DNA from: an uncultured Pseudomonadota bacterium
GTDB lineage: Bacteria; Pseudomonadota; Gammaproteobacteria; Methylococcales; Methylomonadaceae
Direction of reading: 5' to 3'
Assembly: GCA_903931355.1 (NCBI GenBank)
Contig: CAIZCB010000215.1
Span: 1-7,004 of the forward strand
DNA length: 7,004 nt
Shown here: one piece after another, positions 1 through 4,562 of the stretch
Position numbering within the stretch: the stretch's first letter is position 1
Layout: every line of letters starts with the position of its first letter
Translations under genes and position numbers: made by a program
Notes under the pieces: generated by a model
Seen by the model: the letters and a program-made list of their open reading frames with translations, nothing else
Database searches by the model: none
What the model was told of the DNA's origin: nothing

Positions 1-60
1 GACTGGAAAGCCGCTCTCAATCGGTTTACTATCCAATTTGAAGATCGGATGTTGAGCTGA
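1..60 (+). CDS. IS256-family transposase, C-terminal end only
   Basis: The first 19 codons read DWKAALNRFTIQFEDRMLS and then stop at TGA 58-60. The W-x-x-ALN-x-F-x-I-x-F-E-x-R signature is the usual C-terminal tail of Mutator/IS256-family transposases (DDE enzymes that move the element by cut-and-paste or copy-out). The rest of the protein, including the catalytic DDE residues, is upstream of the window, so whether the copy is intact cannot be judged. The family call rests on this tail plus the matching terminal repeat just downstream. Confidence 0.7.
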   Translation, partial: DWKAALNRFTIQFEDRMLS

Positions 61-71
61 TAATTTAAATT

Positions 72-99
72 CCGTTTACACAAAATCTAGGACACCCTC
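72..99 (+). repeat. Right terminal inverted repeat of the IS256-type element
   Basis: This stretch, 11 bases after the transposase stop, has the core TTTACACAAAATCT followed by GGACACCCTC. That pattern is typical of terminal repeats in this IS family. The partner repeat is outside the window. Confidence 0.6.
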
Positions 100-192
100 G
101 ATGAATTAGGTAAGCCAGATGATTCAGAAGTATTGCCAGCTTACAGTCCCGCTTTGGTAAACATCATTAGAGGGATTCTCTTGAAGGCTTGA
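100..192 (+). pseudogene. Possible 3' fragment of a gene cut by the insertion sequence
   Basis: Directly after the IS end, the frame starting at 100 is open for 30 codons (DELGKPDDSEV... ending IIRGILLKA) and stops at TGA 190-192. It has no start codon; an in-frame TAG at 88-90 lies inside the terminal repeat. The residue pattern looks protein-like rather than random, and it starts exactly at the IS boundary. That fits the severed C-terminus of a gene into which the element inserted. I do not recognise the family, and an open stretch of this length can arise by chance. Confidence 0.25.
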
Positions 193-222
193 ATGTATTC
201 GATAACCATGACTCGACAATAC

Positions 223-249
223 TCACAGTACTGATGAATCAACAACCAT
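223..249 (-). pseudogene. 5' remnant of a vapC-type PIN toxin gene
   Basis: On the minus strand an ATG at 249-247 overlaps the end of the vapB-like gene, whose stop is at 241-239, as is usual in vapBC operons. It opens MVVDSSVL, the standard first strand of PIN-domain toxins with the first metal-binding Asp at residue 4, and then hits TGA at 225-223. No frame further downstream continues a PIN domain before the IS element. I infer that the rest of the toxin was lost by deletion or rearrangement, leaving the antitoxin without a partner. Eight residues is little evidence, but the position and overlap are what a vapC start would show. Confidence 0.45.
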
Positions 250-511
250 TATTCATCCCCCCACAACCCACACCCCACACCCCAATTCCACTATCCGCAT
301 AGCCTAAAATTTCATCACTGCTACGATGGTCGAGTTCTGGCAAACTGGCGCAGCGTTTAGAAAGTTGCATGATGGCTTGTTCTTTAGCGCTATTGGTCGT
401 ATTGGCGATTAAACGATTCGCTTGTTGTTTTAACTTTGCTTCCAGTTCTGTTATTTGCTGCTGAATAAAATCTTGTGGCAGATTATCTGGGGCATTAATA
501 GTGACTTGCAT
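239..511 (-). CDS. VapB-like antitoxin with an abnormal C-terminal tail
   Basis: This 90-residue protein starts with a short beta-type segment (MQVTINAPDNLP), followed by a Gln/Lys-rich helix at about 16-32 that could be a coiled coil. Near the end it has the LDHRSSDEILGY motif (about 60-70), the toxin-binding tail typical of antitoxins paired with PIN/VapC toxins. In the family the protein normally ends a few residues after ILGY. Here it runs on as a Gly/Trp/Cys tail encoded by a G-rich heptanucleotide repeat. The ATG at 511 is supported by AGGGAG seven bases upstream. Its stop overlaps the start of a vapC remnant, so it appears to be an orphan antitoxin that may still repress its own promoter. 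Confidence 0.65.
   Translation of the reverse strand: MQVTINAPDNLPQDFIQQQITELEAKLKQQANRLIANTTNSAKEQAIMQLSKRCASLPELDHRSSDEILGYADSGIGVWGVGCGGMNNGC
257..283 (-). repeat. G-rich heptanucleotide tandem repeat / G-quadruplex motif
   Basis: On the minus strand the sequence reads GGGGTGT, GGGGTGT, GGGTTGT and then GGGGGG. These are three near-identical 7-base units followed by a G run. The four G-runs are separated by loops of 3, 3 and 4 bases, which meets the usual G-quadruplex pattern. It lies on the sense strand of the vapB-like gene, seven bases before the vapC remnant start codon. Seven is not a multiple of three, so any gain or loss of one unit would shift the vapB reading frame. Confidence 0.7.
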
Positions 512-678
512 GGTTTTACTCCCTAAAGCTAAACAAACATCGGCCTTTTATTGCTTCTTGGGGTTGGGGCGGTGGTTTTGTTGTTAATGCCAGTTATCAA
601 CAAATTAAGTGCAATTGGGCTGGAGACGAGATTGATTTTGTCATCCAGCCCAATCGTGGGTTCAGTCTTATTTGGTGA
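505..678 (+). pseudogene. Possible start-less protein fragment, family unknown
   Basis: A frame is open from 505 to TGA 676-678 with no ATG in the plausible part. Its second half reads like a genuine protein: Trp/Gly-rich (SWGWGGGFVVNAS), then CNWAGDEIDFVIQPNRG, ending FSLIW. It lies between two minus-strand genes, and its last 11 bases overlap the cytochrome 3' end. It could be the C-terminus of a decayed gene in this rearranged region. The hairpin at 614-654 lies inside it, so part of the apparent coding pattern may only reflect that palindrome. I do not recognise the family. Confidence 0.22.
614..654 (-). terminator. Strong stem-loop after the cytochrome gene, probable terminator
   Basis: An 11-bp perfect inverted repeat (ATTGGGCTGGA at 614-624 and TCCAGCCCAAT at 644-654) encloses 19 bases in which GAC/GTC can add three more pairs. 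It begins 13 bases after the minus-strand cytochrome stop. The bases after the stem on the minus strand (TGCACTTAATTTG) are only moderately T-rich. It may therefore terminate weakly or act mainly as a 3' stabilising hairpin. Confidence 0.5.
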
Positions 679-925
679 TTTCTGCAGCAGCCGCTTTCAA
701 TTTAGCTTCATCGCCTTGGATAGCTTTCATCATCGGGTTTTGTGAGCTTTTAGCACCGGCTACTAATGCATCAGTGGTTTTGAATTTAGTTTTCAATGCG
801 TCAACGGCTGGTGCAACCGAACCATTGTGACAAGCTTTGCAAGTGTCTGATTCGCCAGCGGTTGATAGGGATGGCATTAAGGCAACTAAAGCCAATGTAG
901 TCATGGTTAATAGTGTTTTTTTCAT
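668..925 (-). CDS. Very small periplasmic monohaem c-type cytochrome
   Basis: This 85-residue precursor has a Sec signal peptide (MKK, hydrophobic 5-18, likely cleavage after STA at 23), leaving about 62 mature residues. The haem-attachment motif is CKACH at 29-33 (Cys29, Cys32, His33), close to the mature N-terminus as in class I cytochromes c. The sixth ligand is probably Met65 or Met66 in NPMM, placed where class I proteins carry their ligand Met. The C-terminal helix is Ala/Lys-rich. Mature class I cytochromes usually have about 80 or more residues, so this one is minimal, with short loops. It would carry single electrons in the periplasm; its partner is not visible here. The start is fixed by GAGGAGA about seven bases before ATG 925. 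A strong hairpin follows the stop. Confidence 0.85.
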   Translation of the reverse strand: MKKTLLTMTTLALVALMPSLSTAGESDTCKACHNGSVAPAVDALKTKFKTTDALVAGAKSSQNPMMKAIQGDEAKLKAAAAEITK

Positions 926-966
926 TCTAGGTCTCCTCGGTTTTATTGTTGTTTTTTCTTAGCGAT

Positions 967-999
967 AAGGTTTTGAACCATATTTGATGTGGTTTTGAA
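967..999. repeat. Two direct repeats GGTTTTGAA, 22 bp apart, upstream of the cytochrome gene
   Basis: GGTTTTGAA occurs at 969-977 and again at 991-999. The start-to-start distance of 22 bp is close to two helical turns. The pair sits 44-75 bases upstream of the cytochrome start codon, where an activator or repressor could bind. I see no convincing Sigma70 promoter in the same stretch, so the role is speculative. The rest of 926-1075 shows no gene apart from the decayed antidote end at 1033-1075. Confidence 0.25.
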
Positions 1000-1032
1000 G
1001 GTATAAACGTTTCAGCCACGGAAAGTTTTCTA

Positions 1033-1101
1033 TCACAGCCCAAATTTCAATGCAAATTGTTGGAACATCTCAGCGTTACTTAATTCCTGTCTTTCCGCTG
1101 G
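1033..1101 (-). pseudogene. Frameshifted 3' end of the addiction-module antidote
   Basis: In the +1 frame relative to the antidote gene, codons 1101 to 1033 read PAERQELS and then NAEMFQQFALKFGL before a TGA. This resembles the normal end of addiction-module antidotes, which have an R-E-x-L-Y-x-x-LS segment, a few variable residues, and a tail ending in a K-x-x-x-ALG-L pattern. The frame in use instead stops at 1078-1076. A one-base indel near 1100-1110, plus some loss of sequence in the middle, would explain the present form. Confidence 0.4.
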
Positions 1102-1282
1102 CAAGAGTGATACCTGCTTGTTTTGCCACTTCAGTCATCCCTTTCGCTCTTGCGGCGATTGATAAGGCATGGATAAAGTCAGAGGCATCGCCATTAGCAG
1201 CGGCATCATGCAAAAATGCTTGAATGTCAGCTTCTGTTTCTAAGTGTTCGGCTATGTCAAAGCTAGTAATCATATTATTCAT
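1076..1282 (-). CDS. Truncated addiction-module antidote (HigA-like), orphan
   Basis: This 68-residue protein matches the start of the addiction-module antidote family, small helix-turn-helix antitoxins that pair with RelE/HigB-type killer proteins. Visible matches are SFDIAEHLETEADIQAFL (7-24), the DASDFIHALSIAARAKGM middle (32-49) and the first HTH helix TEVAKQAGIT (50-59). Family members run to about 95-100 residues. Here the protein ends LASGKTGIK inside the HTH, and the lost end is readable in another frame. DNA binding is therefore probably impaired. ATG 1282 has AGAGGA seven bases upstream. No killer gene lies on either side. It is 58 bases downstream of the AbiF gene on the same strand, so it may be co-transcribed with it. 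Confidence 0.65.
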   Translation of the reverse strand: MNNMITSFDIAEHLETEADIQAFLHDAAANGDASDFIHALSIAARAKGMTEVAKQAGITLASGKTGIK

Positions 1283-1340
1283 GCCTTAATCCTCTAGGGT
1301 ATTCAAATCAGGCAGTTTTTCACATCCGTTGCATGGTGAT

Positions 1341-2249
1341 TTAGTTTTTATTCCAAATCTGCAACTCTCGCCAGTTATTAGGAAACCCCATCGCTTTGGT
1401 ATTCACCGAATGCTCGTTAAGTAAATCCACAAGCCTTTGTTTCCAAAGATTGTCTGGGCTGATTTTATCCATCAAATAAGCCAACAAAACCAAGGTATTG
1501 TAAATTCTTCGTTCACTGGCTTTTTCGTGATTAAAACTGGTCAACAAAGTATTGGGTCGTTTATTAGGAATCTTCAATGTAACAGTGTATTCGCGATTCC
1601 ATACCCTAGCGTGGTGCGCGCAGTGGTTGCGTACTGTAGTCAGATGATGCAGAAAAGAACGCAGGTTTTTTTCGTCAATATCGTATGTGTCGGCAATGAT
1701 TTTACGATCTTGCCTATCTTGTAAGTTGTCGTACCACTGAGATAACTGGCCTAAACTCATAAGTTCAACCATTGCCCATATCGGTGGCAATGGCTCTTTG
1801 TATTTTTGCGTCAAATGCTTAATAAATTCTTCGCCGCTTTGTTTTACTTCTTGTTCTAACTTAATTAAGGCGTAGTTATAACGCTGAGGATTATGAAACA
1901 AATTGGGTGTGAGGTGTGGATGCGTACCGTGCCGCAAACTAAGATGATGAGCAAACTGTGTGCGGATAGACACTTCGACTCGCTCTATTGCATCCAGCAA
2001 CCATAATCGTAGCTCCCGATCAAAAATATAGCTATTTAAAGCATCGCCAAATGTAGTTCCGCTATGGAATTCATGGTTTGCATGGTCTTTTTCAAACGGC
2101 AACCAATAAGCACCAAGACGGTAATAATTTAGATGGCCAAGATAATGTAAGGCTTGATTTTCATCATCGATCTGCATTCCTCGGGCTTTGAGTTGTTGCA
2201 GTTGTGATTTGAGCGATAACGCAGGTTTTGAGTAGGGAGTTTTTGGCAT
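1341..2249 (-). CDS. Abi_2 / AbiF-family abortive-infection protein (HEPN, probable RNase)
   Basis: This 302-residue cytosolic protein has the full Abi_2 layout and normal length. The N-terminus carries KPALSLKSQLQQLKARGM (8-25) and LGHLNYYRLGAYW (37-49), then FDRELRLWLLDAIERVEVSIR (76-96) and PIWAMVELMSLGQLS (156-170). The HEPN signature RNHCAH (Arg207-His212, R-x4-H) is followed by HARVWNRE. A second R-x4-H, RTQFAH, occurs at 96-101. HEPN proteins with this motif are typically metal-independent RNases; AbiF/AbiD members stop phage growth by a toxic response. The start codon has no Shine-Dalgarno sequence (CGACCTTCAG precedes it), but the N-terminal family motif fixes it. The leader carries a structured RNA with its own promoter. 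Transcription may also come from degQ upstream, where I see no terminator. Confidence 0.85.
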   Translation of the reverse strand: MPKTPYSKPALSLKSQLQQLKARGMQIDDENQALHYLGHLNYYRLGAYWLPFEKDHANHEFHSGTTFGDALNSYIFDRELRLWLLDAIERVEVSIRTQFAHHLSLRHGTHPHLTPNLFHNPQRYNYALIKLEQEVKQSGEEFIKHLTQKYKEPLPPIWAMVELMSLGQLSQWYDNLQDRQDRKIIADTYDIDEKNLRSFLHHLTTVRNHCAHHARVWNREYTVTLKIPNKRPNTLLTSFNHEKASERRIYNTLVLLAYLMDKISPDNLWKQRLVDLLNEHSVNTKAMGFPNNWRELQIWNKN

Positions 2250-2275
2250 CTGAAGGTCGGCGGTTAATTTTCAAT

Positions 2276-2340
2276 ACCCCAGAAACAAGTAACCCTCCGG
2301 GGTGCGCTGTTCAAGTGGGAAGCGTGGAGGGTGTTGTTAG
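2276..2340 (-). ncRNA. Candidate AbiF-associated structured RNA with pseudoknot
   Basis: On the minus strand, starting at the predicted transcription start near 2340, the RNA can form an outer stem AACAA (2338-2334) with TTGTT (2288-2284). Next comes a 7-bp stem ACCCTCC (2332-2326) with GGAGGGT (2298-2292), and an inner stem CGCT (2324-2321) with AGCG (2308-2305). The unpaired ACCCC (2303-2299) just before GGAGGGT can pair with GGGGT (2280-2276) downstream, giving a pseudoknot. A conserved abiF RNA motif near Abi_2-family genes is established, and AbiF-RNA pairs have been linked to toxin-antitoxin function. Identity with that motif is my inference, since I could not compare with the covariance model. 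It ends 26 bases before the AbiF start codon, so it could act in cis, in trans, or both. GGTTA (2294-2290) could alternatively pair with TAACC near 2262-2266. Confidence 0.6.
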
Positions 2341-2345
2341 CCAGC

Positions 2346-2373
2346 ATTCTAGTGGTTATTTTCGGGAAAGCAA
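2346..2373 (-). promoter_or_regulatory. Sigma70-type promoter for the AbiF-associated RNA
   Basis: On the minus strand there is a -35 TTGCTT (2373-2368), a 16-base spacer and a -10 TAGAAT (2351-2346, five of six consensus bases). The predicted start near 2339-2340 falls exactly at the first base of the outer stem of the folded RNA. This agreement supports both calls. Confidence 0.55.
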
Positions 2374-2425
2374 GGTTTTGACCTGTTTTACGCTAAATAT
2401 CTGTTACCAGCGAAATCCGGCATTT

Positions 2426-3790
2426 TTATTGCAACACAACAAAAAACGCTTCACCGCCGCGTTGTAAATTAATCAACAACGGTGCTTGTGGGTTAATCAC
2501 TTGTTTCAACTCATCCAGGTTTTTGACCCGATAGCGGTTGGCGTTGACGATAATGTCGCCGGCTCTTAGGCCAGTTTTCCAAAGCTTTGAGTTAGGTTCG
2601 ACTTTTTCAATCAACACACCTTCGACTTGCTCTTTGGTGGTGCCGCCTAAAATCGCACCGTTCAAAGTCGGATGTAGTTTGTCGCCGCTGATTTGCGGGC
2701 GTTTTGGTTTGCCGATGGTGGCGGTGACGGTTTTACGCTCATCGCCACGCATGATGTCAATGTTGACGCTGTCGCCAATTTGCAGCAAACCAATTTGGGT
2801 GCGGATTTGGCTGGTGCCATTTCTGATTTCTTGACCATTAACCGCCAAAATAATATCACCCGGTTCAATGCCGGCTTTTTCGGCCGGTGAGCCGCTATCG
2901 ATTCGACTCACTACCGCGCCGTATTGACCTTTTAAATTAAAGGCTTTGATTAATTCGGGTGTTAAGTCTTGAGTACTTACGCCGAGTAAACCGCGACGCA
3001 CTTCGCCGTGTTGCACTAATGATTCCATTAATTGAATCGCCATATTGGACGGAATCGCAAAGCCAATGCCGACGTTGCCGCCGTTGGGGGCCAAAATTGC
3101 GGTGTTCATGCCGACAAATTCACCGCGTAAATTCACCAAAGCACCGCCAGAGTTGCCGGGGTTAATCGAGGCATCGGTTTGAATGAAATCTTCGTAACCT
3201 TCGATGCCTAAACCGGAACGACCCAAGGCGCTGATGATGCCAGAGGTGACGGTTTGGCCGAGTCCAAATGGGTTGCCAATCGCTACCACAAAATCACCGA
3301 CTCGCAGTTGGTTAGAGTTGGCGACTTTTAAAGCGGTTAAGTTATCGGCAGCAATTTGAATAACCGCAACATCGGCTTCGGGGTCGGTGCCTAATAATTT
3401 GGCATTTAGCTGGCGACCATCTCTTAGGGTAACGGTGATTTTGTCGGCTTTGTCGATAACGTGATTATTGGTCAATACATAACCTTGGTCTTTATCGATG
3501 ATGACGCCGGAGCCGAGGCTGTTTTTTTGTTGCTGTTGCGGTTGATTAGGGACATTGAAAAAACGCCGAAATACCGGATCGTTCATCAATGGGTTTTGTT
3601 GAACTTGCACGTTCATCGAAGTGGAAATGTTAACCACCGCCGGCATACTTTGCTCTAGCATCGGCGCTAAAGAGGGCATTGGTGTGCCTTCTAATTCGGT
3701 GGGCAAGGTCGCTTGAGCGGTGATAGTGCTTAAGCTGAGGGTGATGGCGAGTAGTAATTGGGTTGTGGAATGCATGGCAATAAATTTCAC
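2426..3790 (-). CDS. degQ: DegQ/HtrA-family periplasmic serine endoprotease
   Basis: This periplasmic protease-chaperone degrades misfolded envelope proteins. The 454 residues match E. coli DegQ in length and order. The signal peptide covers 1-27 (likely cleavage after AQA), and the trypsin-like domain spans about 40-260. The catalytic triad is His110 (TNNHV), Asp140 (ADVAV) and Ser214 (GNSGG). PDZ1 lies at about 266-357 (RRGLLGV) and PDZ2 at about 375-450. The LA loop is short and Gln-rich (PNQPQQQQK, 81-89), which favours DegQ or MucD over DegP. The start used is GTG 3790, which gives a Lys in the signal n-region. ATG 3775, five codons in, is an alternative, and neither has a clear Shine-Dalgarno sequence. 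It is transcribed divergently from the fae-like gene. Confidence 0.93.
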   Translation of the reverse strand: MKFIAMHSTTQLLLAITLSLSTITAQATLPTELEGTPMPSLAPMLEQSMPAVVNISTSMNVQVQQNPLMNDPVFRRFFNVPNQPQQQQKNSLGSGVIIDKDQGYVLTNNHVIDKADKITVTLRDGRQLNAKLLGTDPEADVAVIQIAADNLTALKVANSNQLRVGDFVVAIGNPFGLGQTVTSGIISALGRSGLGIEGYEDFIQTDASINPGNSGGALVNLRGEFVGMNTAILAPNGGNVGIGFAIPSNMAIQLMESLVQHGEVRRGLLGVSTQDLTPELIKAFNLKGQYGAVVSRIDSGSPAEKAGIEPGDIILAVNGQEIRNGTSQIRTQIGLLQIGDSVNIDIMRGDERKTVTATIGKPKRPQISGDKLHPTLNGAILGGTTKEQVEGVLIEKVEPNSKLWKTGLRAGDIIVNANRYRVKNLDELKQVINPQAPLLINLQRGGEAFFVVLQ

Positions 3791-3808
3791 AAAAGTTAAG
3801 ACGGTGGA

Positions 3809-3837
3809 ATGGACAAGTTTATTACAAAAATGTTTCC
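3809..3837 (-). promoter_or_regulatory. SigmaE-like promoter candidate for degQ
   Basis: On the minus strand GGAAACA (3837-3831), a 16-base spacer and GTCCAT (3814-3809) match the most conserved parts of the SigmaE/AlgU promoter (GGAACTT and GTC-type -10). SigmaE control of HtrA proteases is well known. The match is partial, with three mismatches in the -35. The predicted start near 3802 would leave a leader of about 12 bases before the GTG start. Confidence 0.35.
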
Positions 3838-3889
3838 TGAAAATGGTAACCGAAAATGCTTTTAAATAAGGCTTAGCTTGGTTTTAGCC

Positions 3890-3918
3890 TTGCCGCTTAG
3901 TTGGCTGGGACATAGAAT
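3890..3918 (+). promoter_or_regulatory. Sigma70-type promoter for the fae-like gene
   Basis: A -35 TTGCCG (3890-3895), an exact 17-base spacer and a -10 TAGAAT (3913-3918) lie 33 bases before the start codon. The predicted start near 3925 gives a leader of about 27 bases containing the ribosome-binding site GAGG at 3941-3944. Confidence 0.5.
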
Positions 3919-3951
3919 GCCGAGTTTCCAAACTTATACCGAGGATTATTC

Positions 3952-4500
3952 ATGTCAGAAATTTGGTTTAAAACCGGCGAAGCCACTGTATTTTCTAGCG
4001 AAGGTCAGGGCACTGATGCGATGCCAGAGATTTTAATTGGCAATGTTAAAGGCCCAGCGGGTCATGCTTTTGCGAATTTAATGGGACAAACCGAAGGCCA
4101 TACTCGGATGTTTGCGATTCGTGCTTGTAATCAACAAGTGCGTCCAGCAACGATTATGGTGCCAAAAGTCACGATTAAATCGTCGGCTTATGTGGAATTA
4201 TTAGGCGGCCCTGTGCAGTCTGCGGTTGCCGATGCGGTGATTGATAGTGTGGCTGAAGGTGTGATTCCTCGCGATCAAGCGGATGATTTGTGCATTATTG
4301 CGATGTTGTGGATTGATCCATCTTGCGCCACCAATCCTGATTTGGATCGTAAAGATTTGTATCGCACTAATTACGAAGCGATGAAATTGGCGATTAAACG
4401 TGCGTTGACCAATTCGCCGAGCATTGATGAGTTAATCGCTAACCGTCACAAAATTACTCACGAAATGTACGATCCAGAAACAGGCGAGTCACAGTGGTAA
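3952..4500 (+). CDS. Formaldehyde-activating enzyme (Fae) paralogue without the active-site His
   Basis: Classical Fae catalyses condensation of formaldehyde with tetrahydromethanopterin in the methylotroph cytosol. This 182-residue protein aligns with the whole family: GEATVF near the start (9-14), EILIGNVKGPAGHAFAN (26-42), PATIMVPKVTI (about 65-75), a GGPVQSAVADAVIDSVAEGVIP core (about 81-102), DQADDL, and YRTNYEAMKLAIKRAL. However, where Fae has AHIDLIIG, with His17 proposed as catalytic, this protein has AMPEILIG with Met24. It may thus bind a C1 carrier or pterin without the classical reaction, or have a changed role. The ribosome-binding site GAGG stands seven bases before the ATG. The gene is a single transcription unit with its own promoter and terminator. 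I give no paralogue number because several Fae-like subfamilies exist. Confidence 0.9.
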   Translation: MSEIWFKTGEATVFSSEGQGTDAMPEILIGNVKGPAGHAFANLMGQTEGHTRMFAIRACNQQVRPATIMVPKVTIKSSAYVELLGGPVQSAVADAVIDSVAEGVIPRDQADDLCIIAMLWIDPSCATNPDLDRKDLYRTNYEAMKLAIKRALTNSPSIDELIANRHKITHEMYDPETGESQW

Positions 4501-4522
4501 ATGTAAGTTACTGATGGCAATT

Positions 4523-4555
4523 GAAAATGGGCGTAATGCCCATTTTCTGTTTTAA
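4523..4555 (+). terminator. Rho-independent terminator of the fae-like gene
   Basis: A perfect 10-bp stem GAAAATGGGC (4523-4532) and GCCCATTTTC (4538-4547) with loop GTAAT is followed by TGTTTT. It begins 23 bases after the fae-like stop. The A-rich left arm could also help terminate the convergent gene ending at 4563, although the minus-strand tail (AATTG) is poor in T. Confidence 0.85.
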
Positions 4556-4562
4556 GCGTGGT

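Larger units (their letters stand above)
1..99 (+). mobile_element. Right end of an IS256/Mutator-family insertion sequence
   Basis: The window starts inside an insertion sequence. Bases 1-60 encode the last residues of a transposase. About ten bases later, 72-99 holds a typical IS256-family right terminal repeat: CCGTTTACACAAAATCT followed by a GGACACCCTC end. Read inward the end is GAGGGTGTCC, the form common in proteobacterial members of the family. The left end lies outside the window, so neither repeat pairing nor the 8-9 bp target duplication can be checked. The exact outer boundary (97-99) is an estimate. Confidence 0.75.

Noticed and set aside
257..283. CRISPR-like or other array from the repeated C/A-rich units
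   Set aside because: Units are only seven bases and directly adjacent, with no spacers; it is a simple tandem repeat.
551..745. Plus-strand frame with a hydrophobic start (MLLGVGAVVLLL)
   Set aside because: It runs through the hairpin and antisense into the well-supported cytochrome gene, and has no ribosome-binding site. The apparent membrane segment comes from a GT-rich stretch.
2250..2425. CRISPR array or Cas13-type locus next to the HEPN gene
   Set aside because: There are no direct repeats with spacers, and the protein is Abi_2-length (302 residues), far shorter than Cas13.
2400..2425. Terminator for degQ
   Set aside because: Only a weak, interrupted CCGG/CTGG pairing is present with no T-run, so I do not call one.
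2228..2467. Plus-strand 79-codon frame covering the AbiF leader
   Set aside because: It is antisense to the structured RNA and to the ends of AbiF and degQ, has no homologous look and no ribosome-binding site.
2538..3658. Several open frames antisense or out of frame inside degQ
   Set aside because: They are by-products of the degQ codon pattern; none has a start signal or family motifs.
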